Of a stretch of DNA of 64,000 nt, positions 51,803-63,780 are shown piece by piece (within the stretch, counting starts at the first letter, position 1; each line of letters begins with the position of its first letter). A program made the position numbers and the translations under genes. This DNA comes from Narthecium ossifragum (lineage: Eukaryota > Streptophyta > Magnoliopsida > Dioscoreales > Nartheciaceae): contig OY986973.1 in assembly GCA_963920575.1 (NCBI GenBank), positions 8,838,607-8,902,606 of the forward strand, written 5' to 3'. The notes below the pieces were generated by a model, which saw nothing but the letters and a program-made list of their open reading frames with translations, had not been told where the DNA came from and did not search any database.

Positions 51803-54800
51803 TCATCCCTCGTAGACAGGGTCTACGAGAGGGAGGTGATGCTCATCAGTGGCCGCTTTCTCTGGAATCGGCTTCAAGCGCTGTCCATTAACCTTAAACA
51901 GCCTCCCATCTTTTGTGTCTTCAACTTCCACAGCCCCATAATCAAAAACTCTGCTAACAGTAAAGGGGCCTGTCCAGCGTGATCGCAACTTCCCAGGATG
52001 GAGATGCAGTCGTGCGTCATACAGATAAGCTTGCTGTTTGACTGTAAACGTCTTCCGCAGGATCTTCTTGTCATGGTAGGCCTTTGTCTTTGCCTTGAAG
52101 ATCCTGGAACTCTCATAAGCATCATTCCTGAGTTCCTCCAACTCAGACAGTTGGAGTTTCCGTTCCTGACATGCAGTATCCAAAGTAAAATTTAGTGACT
52201 TAATAGCCCAATATGCCTTATGTCCTAACTCGACTGGAAGATGGCATGGTTTTCCATAAACAAGGCGAAACGGCGACATCCCCAGGGTAGTCTTGTAGGT
52301 AGTGTGATATGCCCACACAACGCATCTGATAGCCTCAAGGACCAGTCCTTGCGGTTGGGGCTCACTGTCTTCTCTAAGATTTGCTTGATCTCCCTGTTGG
52401 CTAGTTCAGCTTGGCCATTCGTCTGTGGATGATAAGCAGTGGAAATCTTATGTGTGACTCCATACCTGCGCATCAAAGCCTCAAAGGAGCGATTACAAAA
52501 GTGTGATCCCTGGTCACTAATAATAACTCTAGGAGTACCAAACCGGGATAAAATATGCTCTTTAAGAAACTTGATAACGGTGGAATGATCATTATTCCTA
52601 CATGCAATAGCCTCCACCCACTTAGAAACATATTCCACAGCCAACAATATATATAAATAGCCAAAAGAAGAAGGAAAGGGTCCCATAAAGTCTATACCCC
52701 AATAATAAAAAATCTCTACAGCTTGAATGGGGTTCAAAGGCATCATATGTCTTCTAGATAAAGCTCCTAACGTTAGACATCTATCACAGGATTTGCAAAA
52801 AATGTTAACATCACGAAACATGGTAGGCCAGTAAAAACCACATTGAAGAATTTTAGCAGCAGTCTTTTTTATCAAAAAAATGGCCTCCACATGCATGAGA
52901 GTGACAGAATGTAACGATGCTTTCTATTTCATAATCTGGGACACAACGACGCATAATCTGGTCAGGACAATACGTAAACAGACAAGGGTCATCCCAATAA
53001 AATCTCTTTACCTCAACAAAAAATCTACGTTTATCCTGCGCACTCCAAAAGGAAGGGATCTCACCTGTCGCTAAGTAATTAACAATGTGCGTATACCAGG
53101 GCAGCCGTGGAACTGAAAAGAGTTGCTCATCAGGGAAGTCATCCATAATTGGTGGCTCATTTTCCGCTACTTCCACCATCAACCTTGATAGGTGATCAGC
53201 GACAACGTTCTCCACGCCCTTTTTATCTTTGATGGAGATATCGAATTCCTGTAAGATTAATATCCAACGAATTAGGCGCGCCTTAGCATCCTTCTTGGTG
53301 AGAAGGTACTTAAGCGCGGCATGATCAGTGAAAATAGTGATAGGGGAACCAATCAAATAAGCACGAAACTTGTCTAATGCAAAGACGATAGCCAATAGTT
53401 CTTTCTCAGTGGTAGAATAATTCATCAGTGCATTATTCAAGGTTCGGCTAGCATAATGAATAACATGAGGTTTACCATCTGTTCGCTGTCCTAAAACAGC
53501 TTTTACAGCAAAATCACTTGCATCACACATCAATTCAAAAGGAAGGCTCCAATCGGGTGGTTGCACGATAGGTGCGGAAGTCAATTTATCAATTAGGGCT
53601 TGAAAAGCCTCTTGACAAGCAATAGTCCACTCAAAAGAGGTATCCTTTATCAAAAGAGTACATAAAGGACGAGCCATAGCAGAAAAATTTTGGATGAACC
53701 TCCTGTAAAAACCAGCATGACCTAGAAAGGATCTAACATCTTTAACAGTCTTTGGCACAGGAAGCTTTGAGATGAGATCGATTTTTGATCGATCCACCTC
53801 AATGCCTCTAGAAGAGACAATATGGCCCAACACAATGCCTGAGGGCACCATGAAGTGACACTTTTCCCAATTAAGCACAAGGTGCTTCTCTTCACACCTG
53901 ACCAAGACTCTCTTTAAGTTTTGCAAACATGCATCAAAAGTATTACCAAATACAGTCAAGTCATCCATATATACTTCCATACATTCCTCGACCATATCAG
54001 CAAACATACTCATCATACAACGCTGAAAAGTAGCAGGAGCATTACACAATCCAAATGGCATTCTACGGAAAGCATAAGTACCAAAAGGACATGTAAAAGT
54101 AGTTTTTTCCTGATCTTCTAAAGCAATCTCAATCTGATAGTATCCAGAATAACCATCAAGAAAACAATAAAAAGGATGTCCAGCTACTCTCTCTAAAATC
54201 TGGTCTAAGAACGGTAATGGAAAGTGATCCTTACGGGTGGCTGCATTCAATTTTCTATAATCTATACACATACGCCATCCTGTCACCAATTTAGTGGGGA
54301 CAAAGTCTCCACTTTCATTTTCAACAACAGTGACACCAGATTTTTTAAGCACAACCTGTGTAGGACTCACCCATTTGCTATCAGCAATAGGGTAGATGAT
54401 CCCTGCATCTAATAATTTCAACACTTCGGTTTTTACTACCTCTTTCATTGTAGGGTTCAACCTACGCTGAGAATCCCTACGAGGTACAGCCCCTTGTTCA
54501 AGATTAATCATATGAGAACATATCAAGGGACTAATACTTTTCAGATCTGCTATACTCCATCCAATAGCTGATTTATGCTCATTTAAAATGCTAAGTAATT
54601 GCTCACCTTGCTCTGCAGTTAATGCTGAAGAAATAATAACTGGGTATGTATCACCTGGACCAAGATAGGCGTGCTTTAAACCTTGAGAAAGCGGTTTCAG
54701 GTCCAGTTTGGACGGCTCTACTGATGATGGTGTTGGTGGCTGTCCTCTTTCTGACAGTTCTTCAAACTTTGGATTCCATGGACCTGCAAAAGAACAATGT

Positions 54801-55159
54801 TCCAAATTTTTACACATACCATCAACATCAACATTTTCATCCAAATCTAATTCAAGAAAATTAATTTCAGTTATAGCAAACTCCTCTTCAGTGAGCAAAT
54901 CAATCTGGTAAGTCTGCTGGCATTCATCATCCTCATCAGGCTGCTTAGCAACATTAAAAACATTAATCTCTAAAGTCATATTCTCAAAAGTTAACTTCAT
55001 TAAGCCATTCCTGCAATTAATTATAGCATTAGCAGTAGCAAGAAACGGTCTACCTAAAATTATAGGAATTCTAGAATCAGCAGTTACTACAGCCTGAGTA
55101 TCCAAGACTAAGAAATCAACAGGGTAAAAAAATTTATCTTTTTGAACAAGCACATCTTC
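51803..55159 (-). pseudogene. Athila pol: protease end, RT, RNase H, integrase (two frameshifts)
   Basis: A 766-codon frame (55153-52853) carries IPIILGRPFLATANAI (protease end), KLVTGWRMCIDYRKLN, HFPLPFLDQILERVAG, VYMDDLTVFG (RT motif C) and LMCDASDFAVKAVLGQ (RNase H). A run of seven T near 52875 shifts the frame. The integrase (52896-52225) then shows CKSCDRC, YYWGIDFMGPFP, ISDQGSHFCNRSFEAL and AYHPQTNGQAELANREIK, with its D, D, E all present. A two-base TG slip near 52320 moves the end into the frame 52318-51803. Apart from these two slips and the inserted LTR-G it is well preserved. Confidence 0.9.
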
Positions 55160-57668
55160 TGTTGCGCCCCGACCCGCGAAAGCCCAACCGGGCCGGGCGA
55201 CGCGAACCGGAACCTACAAACGCGGAAAACAAAGCTGGCGAGGGCTCCCTCTAATCTATTGGTCTCCCTAACAATTCACCAAAAGCACCCTCAATTAAAA
55301 GATATAATAATTTAACAACATCGAACCACAGATTTAAAACTCAAAGTGTTAATATACATATCCTCGGAGAGGGGAAGATTCAAGTACAACATTACTCCCG
55401 TAGGAGACTATCTAACATAAGTATAAAAGCAGTAAAGATCGCCACCTCTCAAAGTCCACCAGGCGCTGCCGTACCGCCGACCAACTGCCCGGTAGGGGCC
55501 ACAGAAGAAGAACTGACGCCTGCACCTGCAAAACACAGCCCGGGTAGGTGTGAGCACTAAGCTCAGTAGGGATCTACACTACGACACACAGAAGGAAGAG
55601 GGAAACGCAAGAGTGTCGCCCTCAAGTAGGACCTGGGTGTATACAGGGGTCCCATAACCCCACCGCGTGTCCCTGGTGCCCAGGAGCAGCACACAGTAAG
55701 CTCAACAAACACTGCTGACTCACATGCAGGAAACCGACACTGCAGGCGGGAAATGGCACCGCTGAGGGGGCCGTTTCCACCACTCAAGAGTCGACACAGT
55801 GGAACACCGGCTACACCTCAGCCTCCGACTCGAGGTCGACACGACCTCTACAATCATCAAGCAACAAGTGTACCAGTCATCTAAGCCTGTCATCGAATCG
55901 ACTGGACACCATCATTCGAACCGGGTCCAAACTACCCAACCCCGGTCTTAGAGCTAAGTCCGAGCTTCCAGCCTCGGGACGGCGACCCACAGATCACCCA
56001 CGCCCTAACCAATGCAACTAATGCACAAATCAACAATGCATGCTATGACATACACAGATAAGAAGTAAAGCATGCAACAGTATGACAAATATCATATAAG
56101 TCAACCGGATCGCTGCAGCGGTACTACCGACCGCTGCCAGCCGATCCGCAGCGGTACTACCGACCGCTGCCAGCCGATCCGCAGCGGGTCCCGGCATTAC
56201 GACGGTACCACGACCGTCGACCGCGGACTCCTGTAACGGGAAGCAACCTCGAAAACGATGATAAACAGTAAACAATATAATATTATATTCTGAAATATAA
56301 TATTATATTCAAAACACTCAAAGCCTCTACTTAAGGGCTAATTGATCCCATCGATCCGACATCCAAACGATGTCGGATTCAAGATCCAACTTAGCCATCA
56401 ATAGCTGTATATACCATGATCAACATATCGAAAATCCATAATCATTCAACGGTTGGATTAACGGGAAAATACTAATCAAAATCATTAATCAAACTAACTT
56501 ACCAACTAATTGCTGCAACGCAGCCCTCCAGCAAACAATTCATAACAAATCGTAGGTAAATCGAAAAAATATGAAATCAGTGGGCTTAGAGAGTAGACTC
56601 AAAGATCTACAACTCTTATGCCCATCACAACCCAAGATCAAGTACTTACCGGCCGGAAAACACGCCGCAAGCCGGCTGTTCTTCAAGACAACAGAAAACA
56701 GAGAATCCGAACTTAATCATGCATAAAACTTACTCAAATCTCAACAAAATATCATAAAACTCATATCAGAAATTCTACTAGGCATAAGGAATCCAACAAG
56801 ACAAAGATCAACGAGATCCAACGGCTAGATCTAAAAAAACTCAAAGAAGAACACAGTAGGTAGAAGAACCTACCGAAGAACGCTAATCCCTGCTGATCCC
56901 TCACAACTAGTCACCAACAAGCCTTCAAACCACACCAGGAGCCTTCCTCTCGTTGCTACGGATCCAACGAGCCTTAGAACACCCAATTTGATGGTCGGAG
57001 GAGGGAGAACGGAAGAGAAGAAGCTCGCCAGCGGTAAGAGGAGAGAAAACAGAGCTTCAAGAGAGGAGAAAAGAGAAGGGAAGAAGAAAAAGGAAGAAGG
57101 GGAAGAAGAAAAGGAGGAAAGGGGGAGGGGACAGCCGGGGGAAGGGGGAAAAAGGCGAAGGAGCGGAGGGAAAGTCCTCCCCTTCTGACAAGAGAGAGCG
57201 GCGGCCAGCGGCGGCCGTCCTCGCGAAGCAAAAAAGCCACCGACGCGATTCCGATCGATCGCTCCAAGGAGCGATCGATCGCTCGCGCCCCGGATCGATC
57301 CCAACAAGTCGGATCGATCCGAGCGGGTTAAAACCTACAGACTCACTCACGAGTCCGATCGATCGTTCCAAGGAGCAATCGATCGCTCAAGGGTCGTCAG
57401 CTGCCCAAAAGCAAGCTTCCGCGCGCCCGAGCGGGGATCTTCCGATCCCGGGTCCACCTAACCATTCTAAACAAACACTAACACATACAAGGTCAGTGTG
57501 TGCACACGCGGGTGTGAAACAAACCAACAAGGCGCAATTTACCAAATTGCCCTTGTGGTCCAAGAAACAATACGATCCACCGGATCGCGCGCTCGACGCG
57601 AAGCAAACCAACGAGCCACGGGCCTGACCCAGCCGGTCTACCCAGGAGTAGAGGGACGGGTCCTCACA
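55160..57668 (-). mobile_element. Solo LTR-G in Athila pol
   Basis: On the minus strand it starts TGTGAGGACCCGTCCC at 57668 and ends CGGGGCGCAACA at 55160, 2509 bp. Flanking pentamers are TCTTC and TCTTG, a one-mismatch duplication. The hairpin TGAGC/GCTCA is at 55551-55565. Palindromes GATCGATC start at 57253/57273, 57293/57312 and 57357/57377, spaced 20, 19 and 20 bp. Athila gag-pol joins across it (GVVQ to DVLVQKDKFF). Confidence 0.88.
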
Positions 57669-58631
57669 TCTTGAACTACTCCTCGTGGAGTCTTCGTGGA
57701 TCTATCAGCCAATTGCAAAATCACAGATGTTGACTTAATCTGTCCTAAACCAAGTTGCAAGTAAACAGAATATGGCATCAAATTAACACTCGCACCAAGA
57801 TCTAATAAAGCTTGTCCTACTTCATGCTCTCCAATGAAACAAGACACAGTAGGACAACCAGGATCTTTATATTTAGGAGGAATCCTATGCTGAAGCAGTG
57901 CACTAACCTGCTCTGTTAAAAATGCAGTTTTCTTTACATGATGTCGTCTCTTCATAGTGCATAAATCTTTAATCACTTTAGCATATGTAGGAATCTGCTT
58001 AATAACGTGCAAAAGAGGAAGGTTTACCTTAACCTGCCGAAGATGCTCCAAAATCTCGCTGTTGGGCTCCATAGTCAATTTAGTGGATTTCAATGCCTGA
58101 GGGAAAGGGACACGTACCTTAAAGTTACCTGGCGTAGGGCCATGTAGATGATCGGCCTTTGCATGGTTCTCCTTAATCTGGTCCTCTTCTTCAACAACAA
58201 TAGGAGGTTCTGTGGGCTCTTGTGAAGGGCTTTTTGTTGTTTTCCCGCTTCTTGTAGTTATGGCGTTCATCTCCTTCACATTATTTTGCTCAACACTAGA
58301 TACCTGCGTTTGTTGAGGTTGAGATGGGAACTTCCCTCGTTCATGCACGCTCAAAGAATTGATCAGCTTTGTGATCTGGCTCTTGATCTCTTGAACATCC
58401 TCCTTTCTTTCCTTGGATTCCTGCACAATCATGGATTTCAATTCCTGTAAACTGTCATTAAATATAGGCCTAGGAAAACCAGATGTATTATAAGGAGGGT
58501 TAGAAAAAGGCTTATTAGGTGGTGGTTGATGATGCTCGCTGCTTTGTGGAGCGTTCGACTTCCAGCTGAAGTTTGGATGCTCTCGCCATCCTGGATTATA
58601 CGTCTCTGAATAGGGAGTGTACGGCTGTTCG
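57669..58631 (-). pseudogene. Athila gag C-terminus and protease start
   Basis: The frame runs from 58631 with YTPYSETYNPGWREHPNFSW through a proline-rich stretch, SMIVQESKERKEDVQEIKSQ, then KVRVPFPQALK (gag-protease linker), IPPKYKDPGCPTVSCFIGEH and ALLDLGASVNLMPYSVY, the aspartic protease active site with DLGAS. It ends at the LTR-G insertion. The gag N-terminus lies beyond the inserted element, outside the window. Confidence 0.85.
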
Positions 58632-61481
58632 TGGATAAAACGTCAATCTCGTTGGGACGAGATCTCTATTTTATTTCCGTGCAAATCATATTTTAATTTC
58701 ATTTCAAGAAATTGCAGGCACCACACCCCTGGATTTGCCGAGTCGGCAGATCCATCATTTACATCCCCGTAGGGAACACCTCCGATTCTAGATCCAATAA
58801 GCATTTTTATAATAAAAGAAAAGATAAAAGAAAATGCATCATGTGAGGTCTTAGACCACTTTTCATCGCCAGGATTTTGAAGTTTCTGAAGTTGGAGGAA
58901 CGCTATTTGAGTTTTGTTGCCGGAGCTTTGAGTTCTTTGTTGCCGGAGCTTTGAGTTTCTGTTGCCGGAGCTTTGAATTTCTGTTGCCGGAGCTTTGAGT
59001 CTTTGTTGGAGTTGGGGAAGATGTTATCTGAGTATTCACCACCAGCTTTCCGAGGCTACTGGGCTGGATGAAAACCGTCCGAGAATATCTTCAGATTCCT
59101 TTTGAGCTTCGCCGCAAGATCCTGAGGGCTGCTGGAGTCCGGAGGATGTCGTCCGAGCGTCGAAACTGGTGTTGTTCACGCGTCGAGGCTGATGGCGTCG
59201 AAGCTTGTGTTGTCCGATCGTCGAAGGCTGGGCCGTCCGAGCGTCGAAGGAGTGTTGTCCGGGTCAAAGCTGGTCCGTCTGAGCGTCGAAGCTGGTTCGT
59301 CGAACCTTGCTCACGCGTCGAGCAGAGGGGATGGAGCTCTGCCGTTCACCAAGTTTGATCGTGCTGGTTGCTGGAAACAGGGGAATATCTCGTTGGGTGT
59401 AGGTGTGACGCCCTGCGCTTGAGGCTGCGGACGGCCGTCGAGTTGAGGAGGCATCCAAGCTTTGACGATGGACGGCAACCGCGGAGAGACCACGGCGTGG
59501 ACCTTGTTGGAGGTGTGCTTCACGCTTCACGGCGAGTCGAGGACGGCGACGGGGTCGGATCCTCTAACTGGATCAAGGGCTGCGACGGGGCTCCTTCCTT
59601 GGGCTGGCGCCGAGCTCCTTTGGATCCTTTCCGCTGGAACAAAAGATGACGACGGCACTCTTGACTGGCTCAAGGACGACGACGAGGGGGCTCCTCTGGT
59701 TGGACGACGAGCTTCGTTGGGTTCAGCCATCCGGAAGGAAGATGACGAGTTCTTTGAGTTCCTCCGGCTGGACGACGAGCTCTTTGGACTGGGTCAGGGA
59801 CGATGGCGAGCTTTCCTCTGGCTGGACAACGATGACGACCTGGGGCTGGCCCAAGGCCGGCGACGGCGATGGGTTACTCCCTTCGCGTCCAAGCCTTCTC
59901 TTCTTCTTTCTTCCTCTGCTACTTTTGTTCTTTCGCTGGCCCTTCTTCTTATTTTTGCCAGGCCGAAGCTTTCCTTTTTATTTTTGCCAGCCAGGGTTGG
60001 AACAGGGGAAAGCAGGGGAAGCGTTGCCTTCGAAGCCGCCGGGAGAGAGAGAGCCTTGGCTCGATCTCCGTCGCTGGCGAGGAACCAAGCTAGAGCAACT
60101 TTGCTGGAGGTCCAAGCTGCGGGGGGAACAGGAGAATGGAGCTTGAGCCGCGGGATTGACGAGCCTCTTACAGCGTCGACCCAGAGACGCGAGCGTCTCG
60201 ATGGGTTCCGGCTGTGTTGGCTGGATCTACGTCGTCCGGTGGTGCACAACGGTGGAACGTCACCAGAACCTCTTCGTCTTCAAGCCCCTTCTTCAGTTTC
60301 CTCTTCAGCTTCTTCTTCAATTTTCCAGTCCCCTTGTTTCTTTCTCTGCTTCTTTCTTCACTCTTTCAGCCTTTTTTCTCTCCATTTCCCAGCCCTCCAG
60401 CCAGCCTTCACCCTCCTCCTTTTATAGGCACGAGAGGTGATCTCTTAATATGGATGGAGAATCCTGATTAAGGGATACTAATTGATGCTAATCCTTTTAT
60501 ATAAGGATAGCTCATATAATCCCACCATATTTAGAGATGCTGATTTTTTTATATGGTATGGGAATGCAATTCAACCATAAATGAAGATGCTGATTTCTCA
60601 TATGGTATGATATATATTTGATTTGGCTGATTTTATATGGGTAGACATTTTGTTTTGAAATTCGAATTTGAAATTCAAATGTTCAGATTTGAATTATCTG
60701 AATATTTGTCGAATTTTTCGGATATTTGAAATGTCTTATTTAAATTTTAATTTCGATATTTCATATAATACTTTGGAAAATTTACTAAAATATCCCCGGG
60801 CAAGCCGGGTGTAAATAACTAAAATATCCTTTTTATCGGCCATATATTTTGGACCGAAATGTCCCCGGTGCAGATGAAATATCTCTGTTCCGGATTTTCA
60901 CACCCCTGAAGGTGTGAAATGACTAAAATGCCCCTTGGGGTTAAATGACCAAAATACCCTTTCGGTTTGGTTATTTAAGCGCGACGCATGGCGACGCGAC
61001 TTCTGTGCGTATCGTGGACACGTGCGCGCATTATGTGGTGCGCGTATATTTTTGTCGGGACTTAGGTGAATTTGAAGTCGGGTATTTGTTTGGGTTTATT
61101 TGGATTTTCGGATTTTTTCCTTATTTATTTCAGGGAATTTTCTGTAATTTCCCATGTGTAGAGGAAATTTACCAAAACACCCCTATATTTACACAGCTTA
61201 TTTAGAATGCCATCAAAGCTATGTAAGGGCTATTTTGGAGTGTCGTGGGAGTTTAGACATGCATTTTGGTTTAAATTTCCAAAATACCCTTGAATGGGTA
61301 AAATTACCAAAATATCCTTATTCCTCCAGTTTGTATAGGATGCCGTCAAAGCCGAGGATATATAGGAGATTTGGATGGACTTAACTGTGTGTGAGCCAAT
61401 TTGGGTTTGGTGCGTGTGGATTCAGCCAAGGGACTTCTGCAAATGTAGTTGACTTAGCTTTAGCTAAAATCGATGTCAACA
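58632..61481 (-). repeat. LTR-H, 2.85-kb LTR of a second minus-strand gypsy element
   Basis: On the minus strand it starts TGTTGACATCGATTTTAGC at 61481 and ends GTTTTATCCA at 58632. A purine tract with GAGGGGGCATC directly precedes it (61492-61482), which marks it as a 3' LTR with its internal region to the right. A TATA box CTATAAAAGG is at 60427-60418, followed by a purine-rich leader. It is inserted in Athila gag. The 5' LTR lies outside the window. Reading frames inside it, up to 321 codons, show no domain. Confidence 0.7.
58910..59015. repeat. Minisatellite GTTGCCGGAGCTTTGAGTTT in LTR-H
   Basis: Four to five copies of a 27-30 bp unit, GTTGCCGGAGCTTTGAGTTT with small length changes, lie in tandem. 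They fall in the transcribed part of the LTR. Confidence 0.85.
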
Positions 61482-62984
61482 GATGCCCCCTCGAGGCCTG
61501 CGCGTAAAATTCATGTAATTTGAACGGGCAGGGCTCGAAAATTTTTAGTGACTTGTTCACTGGTATTTGTCATAAACAGCTTGCCCATATATGCGGCCTT
61601 TGCCGTGAGTTTTTTTTTTTTTTTTTGAAATCACAAATTTCGTGGAAACTGCGATTCTAATTTCGAGAAGAGTGCGATCATGTACATCTTGAGATCGCAA
61701 ATTTCAGCAAATTGCAATCATATATATATATTTTTGAGATTGCAGATTGTGATTTTTGAGATCAAGACTTTGAGTTCATTTGGGACTCTTCCAGATATTA
61801 GGAAGAATTATCGGGACCTGGAGGGGGACTTGGAGTTCATGCACAATTCCCGCGCTCCCATATATATATATATATATCACGTTGGCTTTGGCCGGTGCAT
61901 CTTATCTCGGCATGGAGGGCAAGCATCTCGGCGAGGCCGACCGCGAGAACCATCGGCCACATGACATAGACGAGCATCGTCAACGAAGCACGGCATGAGC
62001 GAGTACCAGCAATGAGTACTAGCGGCTGGGCGACGAGCTTTGGGCGCGGCTTGGCAGCGAGCATCGCACGGTGTAGGCGAGTTGGGAGAGGCGTCTGGTC
62101 GACGAAGGCGAGGAGGAGTATCGACGACGAGCATTGGCTGTGGCTTGGTGGCGACGAGGTTCAACGCCGGTGAGAGCCGACGCTCGGGTGGCAGCAAAGG
62201 AGGAGCGCGGCGCAGGTGAGCTCCGGCAATATCTCCTTCTTCTTCTATTTTTTTGTTCTTCTACGAGGCTCTGTCGGTGAAGAAGAGAACCCGATGTCTT
62301 GGCGACAAGGTATTGGGCGGCATCAGTGGATGGCTTGGCGCCGCGTTCCTTTTTTTTTTTTTTTTCTGCGCCTTCTCCACACAGGTTCTTCAAGGAGATC
62401 GACATTTTGGCGACGGTGAAGACCGGCAGCTATCTGGTTGACGGTGAAGAGGAGAAAAGAGACCATTGGAGGGATGCCAATACAACAGGGCGTTGGCATA
62501 GTAGAGTAGTGGCGCATTGGGGCAGCTCGGCGAACAGCATCTTGATGCTTTGGCGTCGGCCTTGGCGGTGAATTCGTGAGGGCGAAATTGATGGCTGCGA
62601 CATGCTTGAGCTCGACGAAGTGTAGATCGGCTCGTCGAGTGATGTTGGTCGTCATGCTCTATCTCACCTTCGGTATGTGTTGATCGTCGCTCCCGGTTTT
62701 TAATTCGTCTTCGGCTCTCGATCTATCTGGTCCCTCTGTCAGCCTTTATCCCGGTTGTGTGGCAGAGTGGGCCTTCCCTCTTGGATGCTTGAAGCATGGC
62801 GATAATGTTTTGCGACTGCAATGGTGCTGGCGAATCGGCGAGTCCAATTGTAGTAGAGCAGATCAGGGGCGGTGTGTAAGGGCCCTTAGGTCGCTCGCTG
62901 CCCCCTTTTTATTGTACGAGCAGTACTTGTGTATATTTCATGCTCGCGGATTGCAAGATGTCTCATTCGTGCTATCAGTTTAAG

Positions 62985-63270
62985 CTCGTGAAAGTTGGAG
63001 CATACATATATATTTTTTTGTTGTGTACGCTGTCAGTTTAGGCTCGTGAAGCTTGGAGCATACATATATATATTTTTGTTGTGTACGCTGTCAGTTTAGG
63101 CTCGTGAAGCTTGGAGCATATATATTTTGTGCATGCTGTCAGTTTAGGCTTGTGAAGCTTGGAGCAAAGTGTGTTAAAATTTATGTTTTGCCGACAGTTT
63201 ATACTCGTATGGCTTGGAGTATTGTTGCTTACAGTTTAGGCTCATGAAGCTTGGAGCATTTTAGCCTTTT
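62985..63270. repeat. Tandem repeat with GTTTAGGCTCGTGAAGCTTGG
   Basis: Six copies of a unit of 45-65 bp with the core CAGTTTAGGCTCGTGAAGCT, TGGAGCATA and a TATATATTTTT tract follow one another. The third to sixth are shortened or diverged. Confidence 0.85.
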
Positions 63271-63279
63271 TTTTTTGTG

Positions 63280-63780
63280 TTAATATGATAGCGATCATCG
63301 CTTGGGCATTCATCTGGCCTTCAGCATCTGATTTGTCTTCTTGGTGTTGAGTTGATCCTCGCGCAGGCATTTATCTTGCCATTGATGCATGATCTCTCAT
63401 GTTGATGTTGTGTTGATCTTTGCATAGAGCGTGTATCTGGCCCTTAGCATTAAGTTTGTTGTGTTGATTTTGAGAAGATCGTTTCTTGGGCGTTTTTTTC
63501 TTACCTTGGATGCTCGATCTCTCAGGTTGATGTTGGGTTGATCTATGCTCCTGGCTTCTCTCTGAGCTGCAACAGTTGATCTCTTTTGTGATTGTCATAT
63601 GAATGGTTGCCTCTGGTTTCTATTTGGCCTTCGGTGTTGGACTTTGTTGTGTTGATATTCTCCGGTGTTGCGCCTTCAGCGATTTGTGTTGCCTTCGGCA
63701 TAGAGAGTGACTTTGATGTTGCTGATCTGCAACCTTCATCTGGCATTCGATTAGGATCCCTTTGTTGTTAACTTGATCAT
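63280..63780. repeat. Degenerate 60-80 bp repeats with GTGTTGATYTT and CATCTGGCCTTC
   Basis: Phrases TTGATGTTGNGTTGATC, GCATTCATCTGGCCTTCAGC, TTTATCTTGCC and TGTATCTGGCCCTTAGC recur about every 60-80 bases with heavy divergence. This seems to be a continuation of the repeat-rich 3' region of the gypsy element. Confidence 0.5.

Larger units (their letters stand above)
48965..58631 (-). mobile_element. Athila-type Ty3/gypsy retrotransposon, interrupted by LTR-G
   Basis: Reading right to left there is gag C-terminus, protease, reverse transcriptase, RNase H and integrase, a 1.2-kb untranslated stretch, a polypurine tract and a 3' LTR (50583-48965). The 5' part is cut by insertion of another element at 58632, so gag start, primer site and 5' LTR are not visible. 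The wording RIPIILGRPFLATANAIINC and the long space before the 3' LTR are typical of the Athila lineage. Confidence 0.85.

Noticed and set aside
59462..60427. 321-codon open frame in LTR-H
   Set aside because: Composition is repetitive (DDE/GLL and serine-rich), several overlapping frames are also open, no domain is seen, and it lies on the strand opposite to the LTR transcript. It is an artefact of GC-rich repeats.
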